7,977 bases of DNA from Candidatus Altimarinota bacterium (GTDB taxonomy: Bacteria; Patescibacteriota; Gracilibacteria; UBA4473). Within the stretch, counting starts at the first letter, position 1, and each line of letters begins with the position of its first letter. The notes below the pieces were generated by a model. The model had not been told where the DNA came from, made no database searches, and was given only the letters and a program-made list of their open reading frames with translations. Below, piece by piece: positions 1-5,309 of this stretch. The position numbers and the translations under genes are program-made. The stretch covers positions 1 to 7,977 of the forward strand of contig JAGYLK010000014.1 of NCBI GenBank assembly GCA_018401175.1. Direction: 5' to 3'.

Positions 1-334
1 GTTTTTTTTTTTCGCCACTATCAATAAATTTTCGGAGTTTTTCTTTATGAAGCACGGTGATGTCATCGACAACCCCATTTTCATTAAGAATTCCAACAAT
101 CCTCCATCCATTAAAGAAAACCAGAATTAATTCTATGTTTCCGATTTTATAAAAAAACATGAATGGATTTCTTCTTCGGGGATGATAAGCGCTTTCTTCC
201 TCTTCAGCTTCAATCACAGATTGAACTTTTTGCTCTATTTCATTTGGCTTTGTTCCTTGAAATTTTTTAATGATTTCAGCTTTTCCGCTAGCAGGATATC
301 GATTCATCCCCATAAATTTAACTTTTTTTTTCAT
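1..334 (-). CDS. Hypothetical protein, N-terminal 111 codons (runs off left edge)
   Basis: Reading leftward from the ATG at 334-332 there is an uninterrupted frame of 111 codons to the window edge with no stop, so the 3' end is missing. I do not recognise the family. The protein begins MKKKVKFMGMNRYPASGKAE, has an acidic stretch around residues 43-47 (EEEES), a basic RRR at 53-55, then a hydrophobic/aromatic part (about 57-82, including FMFFYKIGN and VFFNGWRIVG) that looks like beta strands of a soluble domain rather than a membrane helix. It ends in lysines coded by an A run. Alternative starts are Met8 (313-311) and Met10; none has a Shine-Dalgarno. A sigma70-like promoter lies about 150 nt upstream. 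The first codons contain a run of nine A and the last visible ones a run of eleven. That the frame is a gene is inferred from its openness and sensible composition. Confidence 0.6.
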   Translation of the reverse strand, partial: MKKKVKFMGMNRYPASGKAEIIKKFQGTKPNEIEQKVQSVIEAEEEESAYHPRRRNPFMFFYKIGNIELILVFFNGWRIVGILNENGVVDDITVLHKEKLRKFIDSGEKKK

Positions 335-431
335 AAAATAATTGTTTAAGGTGAATACTAAATAATCTCTCCTGTCTTCTGTTAAAAACAAAACAGATCA
401 TTCAGTATCTCCATTTATTGGTGGCGAAAAA
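8..431. repeat. Interrupted 19-bp inverted repeat, arms 8-29 and 413-431
   Basis: The plus strand at 8-29 reads TTTTTCGCCAC, then TAT, then CAATAAAT. The reverse complement of 413-431 reads TTTTTCGCCAC directly followed by CAATAAAT. The arms therefore match at all 19 positions apart from a 3-nt insertion in the left arm. The left arm lies inside the 3' coding part of the leftmost gene, the right arm in the intergenic region beyond its start. About 380 bp separates them, so the pair brackets the visible gene. No transposase or target-site duplication is visible. AT-richness raises the chance of coincidence. Confidence 0.4.
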
Positions 432-577
432 TCAAAGAACTATTTGCAAATAAATCACAATATTTGGACTTATTTGACAAACGCACTTTACATTAATTCT
501 CAATATTGGTCAATTTTTTTTTGGAGTCAAAAATCCTAAGAATCAACAATAGTCTTATTTTTTGAAAGTGTGACGTC
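335..577. other. Intergenic region between clpC and the leftmost gene
   Basis: This stretch is about 243 bp and very AT-rich. It holds the minus-strand promoter described separately and the right arm of an inverted repeat (413-431) whose partner is at 8-29. I found no convincing intrinsic terminator behind clpC: the only nearby dyad, TTTTTG/CAAAAA around 520-535, is all A-T except one pair. A plus-strand frame is open from 366 to about 540 but has no start codon or family resemblance. I see no RNA gene. Confidence 0.5.
485..513 (-). promoter_or_regulatory. Probable promoter for the leftmost minus-strand gene
   Basis: On the minus strand TTGACC (513-508) and TAAAGT (490-485) are separated by exactly 17 nt, giving 5/6 and 4/6 matches to the sigma70 consensus. 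Transcription would start near 478 and read into the frame starting at 334, leaving a leader of about 145 nt. A weak hairpin CTGTT/AACAG (396-379) lies in that leader. The promoter call rests on consensus matching only. A TAGTAT at 360-355 is an alternative -10 closer to the start but lacks a -35. Confidence 0.4.
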
Positions 578-3220
578 TCAACTCTTCGCGAGAGCAAACG
601 TGCAGGCATTCTTCTTTGCATCGTGACCAACGATATATTCATGATTGTCCGTCATTTCACCAGAAATCAGTGCTTCCGCAAGCGGCGTTTCAAGCCTGTC
701 GGCAAGAACGCGTCGAACTTCTCGTGCGCCAAATTCTGGATTGTATGCTGCTTTGGCAAGAGCATTGACGACATTTCCTCCAATCTTGAGCGTGATTTTT
801 TTGTCTTTTAATCGTGCTTCAAATTCCTTGAGTTGGAGTTGAACAATTCGCTTAATCGCTTCTCGATCGAGTGGTTTGAAAATGACCGTTGCGTCCAAAC
901 GATTTAAAAATTCAGGAGTGAATGTTTTTTTCAAATCCTTTTGTACATCGTCAGAAATGCTTTTGAACTCAGATTCACTTTCGGCCAAATCTGTTTTTGT
1001 TGCCCCAAATCCAATAGAATTTGCGTTTTGTTGGAATCGGTTGGCGCCAATGTTTGATGTCAAAATAATTACACAGTTTCGGAAACTCACGGTTCGTCCT
1101 TTTCCGTCCGTCAGATTTCCATCTTCAAAAATCTGTAACAACATGTTATGAACGTCTTTGTGCGCCTTTTCAATCTCATCAAATAAGACGATTGAGTGGG
1201 GACGACGACGTACTTTTTCTGTCAATTCTCCGCCATTTTCGTGTCCTACATATCCGGCAGTTGATCCGACCAAACGACTTCCTGTGTGTGGTTGGCTAAA
1301 CTCAGACATATCGATTTTTATCAACGATTTTTCATCGTTGTAGACTTCTTTCGCGAGTTGTCGTACGAGTTCGGTTTTTCCCACTCCAGTTGGACCAAGG
1401 AAGAGAAATGCTCCGAGTGGACGAGCTGGATTTTGTAATCCGAGTCGAGATCGACGAATTGCTCGGGAGATAGTTTCGATGGCGGGATTTTGTCCGGCGA
1501 TTTTTTTCTCAAGAACGTTTTCCAATGTCTTTAAATTTTCCAAATCAGAACCGATCAATTTTGCGACGGGAATTCCGGTTGTGAGTTCGAGCACATGGGC
1601 GATGTCCTCTTGCTCTACTTTTTTTCGTGCTTTTCCAGAAACCTTCTTGGTTTTCATTTTTCGGATTTGTTCTTCGAGTTCTTGCTCTGTTTGGTGGAGT
1701 TTATTGGCTTTTTCGTAATTTTGAGTCAGGACGGCTTGTTCTTTCTTTTGTTGTGTGTCGGTGAGTTTCTTGCGTACTTCGCGGATTTCTTTTCCGTTTA
1801 ATCGATTTGTTAATCCTTTTGCGGCACACGCCTCATCAATCAGGTCGATTGCTTTGTCTGGCAAAAATCGGTCAGGAATATAGCGAATACTGAGTTTTAC
1901 TGCTGCTTCGAGAGCTTCATCTGTTATATTTACGGCGTGATAATCTTGGAAATGAGATCGAAGTCCTTTCAAAATTTGTATCGCTTGTTCTTCGGTTGGT
2001 TCGGGGACGTTTACCGCTTGAAAACGTCGTGCGAGAGCGGAGTCTTTTTCTACGTGTTTTCGGTATTCGTCTATCGTTGTGGCACCGATAACTTGAATAT
2101 TTCCTCGAGAGAGAGCGGGTTTCAATATATTTGCTGCGTCGAGGGATCCTTCGCTGCTTCCTGCTCCGATGATGGTGTGAAGTTCGTCAATAAAGAGAAT
2201 TACTTCATTATCACTTGCGGAGGCTTCTTCAATAATCCGTTTTAATCGTTCTTCAAATTCTCCGCGATATTTTGTTCCGGCAACCAAATTTGCCATAGAA
2301 AGGCAGAGAACTCGTTTGTCCATGAGAGAATCGGGAACCTGTCCAGTGGCAATACGCTGTGCAAGTCCTTCAGCAATCGCTGTTTTTCCCACTCCGGGAT
2401 CTCCGAGGAGAACGGGATTGTTTTTTGTTTTTCGGCTCAAGATTTGAATCGTGCGTTCAATCTCAACATTTCGTCCAATAATGGTGTCGAGTTTTCCCTC
2501 GCGCGCTTGTTCTGTGAAATCATCACAAAAATAATCCAGAGCAAGTTTCTTCGCCTTGCCTGATTTATGAGAGTCTCGGTTCTGGGGTTGTCCTCCAAGC
2601 AAATCCATTCCTCCAAACATATCTTGCCCGGGGGCGAATTGTCCCCCGCTTCCCGAACGATCATCTCCGGGACGAGTGCTAATCCCAACCAAAATACTTT
2701 GTAATCCATCAAGCAAGGAATCAATATTTGTTTGATCAAGAGTATTGTTTTTCGATTTCGCAAGAGAATCATTTGTTTTTTGAAACAATTCTTCTAAATA
2801 TTGAATAACCTGTTCTGGACGCACCATCAATGTTCGGAGTACGTGAACAGCACCAGAATTTTTTTGACGAAGGAGTGCGTAGAGAATGTGCTCAGAGTCG
2901 ACCATTGCGTGTCCAAAATCGAGCGTCGCTTGCGCGGCAGCTTCTACTACCTTTTCAGCAAAGGGAGAAAATACGTTTGTGACTTCCTTTTTTGTTTTGG
3001 TATCGACGCTTCGGAGTTCTTCGCAAATGCGAAAAGCATTTTCGTGTGTTACGCCAAAACTTTTCAAAATATCGCTTGCCATAGATTTTGGCTGGCGAAG
3101 GAGTCCGAGAAGGAGGTGTTGCGTTTGTACTTGTTTTTCGCCGAGAGTGCGCATTTCTTCCTGTGCGAGGATAAGCGTATTGCGAGCGAAAGGGGTAAAT
3201 GAGTCAAAATGTGAATTCAT
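578..3220 (-). CDS. clpC: ClpC-type AAA+ unfoldase, ATP-binding subunit of Clp protease
   Basis: This is an 880-aa Hsp100 protein with two AAA+ rings. It unfolds substrates with ATP and, by family knowledge, threads them into ClpP (not in this window) in the cytoplasm. Residues from the ATG at 3220: two Clp_N repeats (about 5-70 and 80-145); a Gly/Ser-rich linker (about 150-225); D1 with Walker A GDPGVGKT (273-280), pore loop KYRG (about 317-320), Walker B VILFIDELH (340-348) and paired arginines ARRF (397-400); a short UVR-like coiled middle region (about 485-525), as in ClpC rather than the long ClpB middle domain; D2 with Walker A GPTGVGKT (609-616), pore loop GYVG (656-659), Walker B VLFDEIEK (678-685), sensor LTSN (720-723) and a C-terminal small domain with GAREV (831-835). 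An IGF tripeptide (736-738) matches the ClpP-docking loop. I chose ATG 3220 because the upstream TTG at 3253 lies at the promoter -10. There is no Shine-Dalgarno. The stop is TGA. Confidence 0.96.
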   Translation of the reverse strand: MNSHFDSFTPFARNTLILAQEEMRTLGEKQVQTQHLLLGLLRQPKSMASDILKSFGVTHENAFRICEELRSVDTKTKKEVTNVFSPFAEKVVEAAAQATLDFGHAMVDSEHILYALLRQKNSGAVHVLRTLMVRPEQVIQYLEELFQKTNDSLAKSKNNTLDQTNIDSLLDGLQSILVGISTRPGDDRSGSGGQFAPGQDMFGGMDLLGGQPQNRDSHKSGKAKKLALDYFCDDFTEQAREGKLDTIIGRNVEIERTIQILSRKTKNNPVLLGDPGVGKTAIAEGLAQRIATGQVPDSLMDKRVLCLSMANLVAGTKYRGEFEERLKRIIEEASASDNEVILFIDELHTIIGAGSSEGSLDAANILKPALSRGNIQVIGATTIDEYRKHVEKDSALARRFQAVNVPEPTEEQAIQILKGLRSHFQDYHAVNITDEALEAAVKLSIRYIPDRFLPDKAIDLIDEACAAKGLTNRLNGKEIREVRKKLTDTQQKKEQAVLTQNYEKANKLHQTEQELEEQIRKMKTKKVSGKARKKVEQEDIAHVLELTTGIPVAKLIGSDLENLKTLENVLEKKIAGQNPAIETISRAIRRSRLGLQNPARPLGAFLFLGPTGVGKTELVRQLAKEVYNDEKSLIKIDMSEFSQPHTGSRLVGSTAGYVGHENGGELTEKVRRRPHSIVLFDEIEKAHKDVHNMLLQIFEDGNLTDGKGRTVSFRNCVIILTSNIGANRFQQNANSIGFGATKTDLAESESEFKSISDDVQKDLKKTFTPEFLNRLDATVIFKPLDREAIKRIVQLQLKEFEARLKDKKITLKIGGNVVNALAKAAYNPEFGAREVRRVLADRLETPLAEALISGEMTDNHEYIVGHDAKKNACTFALAKS

Positions 3221-3242
3221 GTGTTTGTTTTGATGTCGAGAT

Positions 3243-3270
3243 ATTATACCCAAAAGCGTGATTTATTCAA
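3243..3270 (-). promoter_or_regulatory. clpC promoter, perfect TATAAT -10
   Basis: On the minus strand TTGAAT (3270-3265) is followed after 16 nt by a perfect TATAAT (3248-3243). Transcription would start near 3236, giving a leader of only about 15 nt before the ATG at 3220, A/C-rich and without a Shine-Dalgarno. The position of this -10 excludes the in-frame TTG at 3253 as the start. I found no CIRCE element or paired CtsR heptads. Confidence 0.65.
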
Positions 3271-3313
3271 TACTGAAGGGCTTGAAGTTCCTTGTGAGAT
3301 ATGGTTTTATCAA

Positions 3314-3337
3314 ACTACAATCTTCAGACTTCAATCT
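3314..3337. repeat. Short direct repeat upstream of the clpC promoter
   Basis: ACTACAATCT (3314-3323) and ACTTCAATCT (3328-3337) match at 9 of 10 positions with a period of 14. They lie about 45-70 bp upstream of the clpC -35 and just past the stop of the DUF4012-like gene. They might be a binding site for a regulator or chance in AT-rich DNA. Confidence 0.25.
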
Positions 3338-3343
3338 ACAAAT

Positions 3344-4849
3344 TTACTCCGTTCGGTCAATAATCGTATATTCTTTTTCCGAAATTTCATTTCCAGCAGC
3401 ATCGGTAATTCCTTCTAATCGAATAGAAAATCGTTCATTTGGCTGAACGGATTCTTGCCAAAATCCAATCAGCGCCGTTTGTTCTCCGTTCCAGAGGAGC
3501 AATTCATCAAACCTGGGATCGTTTGTTATTTCTTTGTTTTCAAAATTTTTATCACGGAATACAACTTTCATATTTTTCGTTACTATTACTGGTTCAGAAA
3601 AATGTATTTCTGCAACGCTAAATCGAGCGCTTGATTGGAGGAAGTTTTTTCCCCATCGTTCTTGTGCTTCTTTTGGAATTTGGTTCATAGAGAGCCATTC
3701 GTGAAGCGTTACAAATGGTTTCGTCGTATCTTCCTTTTCTTTCCAGTTAAAATCTCTGCGATCGGTTCGCACTGTTCCATTCCAGAGTCCGATATTTTCA
3801 TGCGTTTCAAAGTTTGATTCTTCAAATGTTTCCTGTCCAAAGAGAGACAATCGCCAATCGACATTCCACTTTTGTCCTCGTGGAGCGAATACGCCAACAT
3901 GTTGGAGTGTTCCGTGTGGTTCAAAAATCCATTCTTGGTTCCATTTTTCTCCTGGTGCGAGTGCGATATCGACGAATTCATCTGGTGCGCCCCATGCGTC
4001 TGGCCATCGCATTTCAACTCCGCCTTTCCATAACTGAGAGAGCGGTTCGTCTTGTTGTCCGAGATGATCGAGTCGGGTGTTTACGATTACTTGCCAGTGT
4101 TGTGGTCGGAGTTCTCGTATAGAAATATCGAGATTTCGTTCGAGAAATCGAGACGATTTTCCTCCCCCAAGATTCCATTCTATTGCGGCGATATCACTTG
4201 CTCCCGGTTTCAGATCAGGAGAAATTCCAGAAATATAGAGTTCGCCAGATTGTACAGCTTTTCCGATCTCTCGTGTGAGACGTGGCCAGTTCCATGGTGT
4301 AAAAATTGTTTTAAGCACTATTTTTTTTCCGAAATCTGCAAGTGGAGATTTTCGTTCTGCTAGCATTTGTTCGTCATGTCGATCTACATTTGCGACTGTT
4401 CGAGTCATATCTGCGAAGAAATTGGGGTCATCTATAATTTTTTCGGCGATTTTATTGCTGATAAAAATGACACGTGAATGTTTGATTCCCATCATTTTGG
4501 CTCCTCCGTGGAAGAAATCGGCACATACGGCTACATCTGGAGAAGTTCCGAGATCCCAGAATTTCACACTTGGTGCGACTTTATTGAGTGGAGGTTGTGC
4601 CGTCCCAAAGCTTTTTTCTGCCAGCGCGTAGGCGTTGCGCAAGGTTATTTTTAACGGGAAAATTCTAACTTCTCCTATTGCCGTTACAAATCCTCCGCAC
4701 GGTCGAGCTTCTGCTTCGTTTGTCAGAAGAACGAGATGTGTTTGCGTCAGAAAATTCGGAGTAAATGCCCAGCGAATTGGCCATGCGCAAATTCCAAAGA
4801 AGAGGACAAGGAGTCCGATCCAGAGATACCATTTTTTAACGAGTTTCAT
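3344..4849 (-). CDS. DUF4012-like membrane-anchored exported protein with C-terminal Ig-like domain
   Basis: This 501-aa protein starts at ATG 4849. An in-frame TTG at 4903 is less likely because the extra 18 residues precede a typical signal-anchor start and overlap a possible -35. Residues 1-5 are basic (MKLVKK) and about 6-26 form one hydrophobic helix, so it is probably a signal anchor with the rest outside the membrane. Residues 38-61 (HLVLLTNEAEARPCGGFVTA and following) resemble the DUF4012 hallmark, an N-x-E-x-RP-x-GGF motif; residues 98-121 (FWDLGTSPDVAVCADFF) resemble its later D-x-SPD segment. The middle, about 200-400, is Trp-rich and beta-like. Residues about 408-497 resemble a bacterial Ig-like fold of the Big_5/SbsA type, with IHFSEPV near its start and GITDAAGNEIS near its end. 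DUF4012 has no established biochemical function. The protein is shorter than the 600-700 residues I expect. The gene faces away from the small membrane gene. The stop is TAA. Confidence 0.65.
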   Translation of the reverse strand: MKLVKKWYLWIGLLVLFFGICAWPIRWAFTPNFLTQTHLVLLTNEAEARPCGGFVTAIGEVRIFPLKITLRNAYALAEKSFGTAQPPLNKVAPSVKFWDLGTSPDVAVCADFFHGGAKMMGIKHSRVIFISNKIAEKIIDDPNFFADMTRTVANVDRHDEQMLAERKSPLADFGKKIVLKTIFTPWNWPRLTREIGKAVQSGELYISGISPDLKPGASDIAAIEWNLGGGKSSRFLERNLDISIRELRPQHWQVIVNTRLDHLGQQDEPLSQLWKGGVEMRWPDAWGAPDEFVDIALAPGEKWNQEWIFEPHGTLQHVGVFAPRGQKWNVDWRLSLFGQETFEESNFETHENIGLWNGTVRTDRRDFNWKEKEDTTKPFVTLHEWLSMNQIPKEAQERWGKNFLQSSARFSVAEIHFSEPVIVTKNMKVVFRDKNFENKEITNDPRFDELLLWNGEQTALIGFWQESVQPNERFSIRLEGITDAAGNEISEKEYTIIDRTE

Positions 4850-4874
4850 CGAGGTGGAGTGTGTCAAAAAGTGA

Positions 4875-4903
4875 GATATTTTGCAATACTGAATAGTTGA
4901 CAA
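4875..4903 (-). promoter_or_regulatory. Possible promoter for the DUF4012-like gene
   Basis: On the minus strand TTGTCA (4903-4898) and AATATC (4880-4875) are 17 nt apart. The -35 match is good and the -10 weak (3/6). Initiation near 4868 would leave a leader of about 18 nt before the ATG at 4849, similar to clpC. The call is tentative. Confidence 0.3.
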
Positions 4904-4923
4904 AAAAATAAAAAAAGTTTACT
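4897..4923 (+). promoter_or_regulatory. Possible plus-strand promoter overlapping the divergent one
   Basis: A perfect TTGACA (4897-4902) overlaps the minus-strand TTGTCA, both lying in the near-palindrome GTTGACAA. The best -10 is TTTACT (4918-4923) after a short 15-nt spacer. Initiation near 4930 would place the hairpin 4962-5007 in the leader of the small membrane gene. A competing promoter is CGGACA (4986-4991), 16 nt, TTAAAT (5008-5013), which would start near 5020 and give a very short leader. I cannot decide between them. Confidence 0.3.
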
Positions 4924-4961
4924 TCCTAGGTGTTCGGGAAAGTGAGTCAAATAAAGTAATT

Positions 4962-5007
4962 AAGAGCTTTGGTTTGATTTCTTCTCGGACAATCAAATCA
5001 TGCTCTT
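4962..5007 (+). promoter_or_regulatory. Long hairpin upstream of the small membrane gene (operator or leader attenuator)
   Basis: The outer stem AAGAGC (4962-4967) pairs with GCTCTT (5002-5007). After an internal loop of 3 x 2 nt, the inner stem GGTTTGATT (4971-4979) pairs with AATCAAATC (4991-4999), nine pairs with one G-U, around an 11-nt loop (4980-4990). The right arm runs into TTTTA, so the structure looks terminator-like in the plus direction. It ends 20 nt before the ATG at 5028. Depending on the true start of transcription it is either a leader attenuator or a dyad operator over a promoter. Confidence 0.5.
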
Positions 5008-5027
5008 TTAAATAAAACAAAAACAAA

Positions 5028-5207
5028 ATGAGGAAAATTTTGTTGATGACTCTTTGTCTCGTGGTTAGCGTCTTTGCTACACTTTCTGTGGTTTTAGCGA
5101 TGCTTGTGAATTGGTGGTTTTTAGTTCTATCGATGCCATTATTTTTTCTTTTGGGATATTTGGTATTGAAACTATTCCTTCTTTTCGTTCCACGGAAAAA
5201 GAGATGA
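5028..5207 (+). CDS. Small two-helix membrane protein, 59 aa
   Basis: From ATG 5028 the frame runs 59 codons to TGA at 5205-5207, with an in-frame TAA at 5013-5015 fixing the upstream limit. The protein is almost entirely hydrophobic: a basic start (MRK), helix 1 about residues 4-26, a short NWW turn (28-30), helix 2 about 31-53, and a basic tail PRKKR (55-59). By the positive-inside rule both ends would be cytoplasmic, giving a hairpin topology; the first helix could alternatively be read as a signal peptide, but I see no lipobox. I do not recognise a family. Support for reality comes from its composition, the bounded start and an intrinsic-type terminator beginning 11 nt after its stop. The start has an A/C-rich leader without a Shine-Dalgarno, as at clpC. 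Function is unknown. Confidence 0.65.
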   Translation: MRKILLMTLCLVVSVFATLSVVLAMLVNWWFLVLSMPLFFLLGYLVLKLFLLFVPRKKR

Positions 5208-5218
5208 TTTGATTTATG

Positions 5219-5250
5219 AAGGGCGAGATACTTCGGTGTTTCGCTCTTTT
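5219..5250 (+). terminator. Intrinsic-type terminator with UUCG tetraloop
   Basis: Thirteen consecutive pairs join 5219-5231 to 5236-5248 around a C(UUCG)G tetraloop (5232-5235). The right arm ends in CTCTTTT followed by CC, a short U tract. Three of the pairs are G-U in the plus-strand RNA (5222-5245, 5227-5240, 5229-5238) and would be A-C mismatches in the opposite RNA, so the structure is specific to plus transcripts. It begins 11 nt after the stop of the small membrane gene and ends about 40 bp before the next promoter, so it most likely ends that transcription unit. Confidence 0.75.
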
Positions 5251-5291
5251 CCTATACAAAATTTCCCAATTCCCATATTTTTATCAACTTG

Positions 5292-5300
5292 TGCTACAAT
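5292..5300 (+). promoter_or_regulatory. Extended -10 promoter of the coupling ATPase gene, probably leaderless
   Basis: TGC (5292-5294) followed by TACAAT (5295-5300) forms an extended -10 with a 5/6 hexamer match. No good -35 exists at the usual distance, which extended -10 promoters can tolerate. The A of the ATG is at 5310, only 10 nt after the hexamer, so transcription would start at or within a few bases of the start codon. This position also argues against the in-frame TTG at 5289 as a start, since it lies upstream of the -10. Confidence 0.55.
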
Positions 5301-5309
5301 TTGCACCGG

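Noticed and set aside
367..373. AGGAGAG on the minus strand as a ribosome binding site for the leftmost gene
   Set aside because: It is more than 30 nt from the ATG at 334, and no start codon lies at the proper distance.
474..506. TTGACA at 474-479 as a plus-strand promoter
   Set aside because: The only good downstream -10 (CAATAT) is 21 nt away, and transcription would run antisense into clpC with no plus gene.
366..540. Plus-strand open frame of about 57 codons in the intergenic region
   Set aside because: It has no ATG, GTG or TTG start at a useful place, an AT-driven composition and no recognisable sequence.
623..3202. Many open frames of 60-130 codons on the plus strand across clpC, for example 2801-3202 and 1937-2245
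   Set aside because: They are antisense or out-of-frame shadows of a clearly conserved ClpC, with no family resemblance and no own start signals.
3201..3210. AGTCAAA as a CtsR operator near clpC
   Set aside because: CtsR sites are tandem heptads upstream of the gene. This is a single copy inside the coding region.
3221..3253. Longer clpC starting at TTG 3253, adding 11 residues
   Set aside because: The TTG lies upstream of a perfect TATAAT at 3248-3243, so it would not be in the transcript. The ATG at 3220 fits the Clp_N start.
3275..3297. AAGG/CCTT dyad as a terminator of the DUF4012-like gene
   Set aside because: The stem is only four plus three pairs and no U tract follows in the minus direction.
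4839..4867. TTGACA on the minus strand at 4867-4862 as the promoter of the DUF4012-like gene
   Set aside because: No -10 match occurs 16-18 nt downstream, and initiation would fall inside the coding region.
578..5207. Alternative code with TGA as glycine (Absconditabacteria/Gracilibacteria)
   Set aside because: Conserved glycines in ClpC are GGN codons, the long frames are intact under the standard bacterial code, and TGA ends both clpC and the small membrane gene at plausible C-termini.
5289..5309. Longer ATPase starting at TTG 5289
   Set aside because: It lies upstream of the extended -10, and the ATG at 5310 gives a normal N-terminal membrane anchor.
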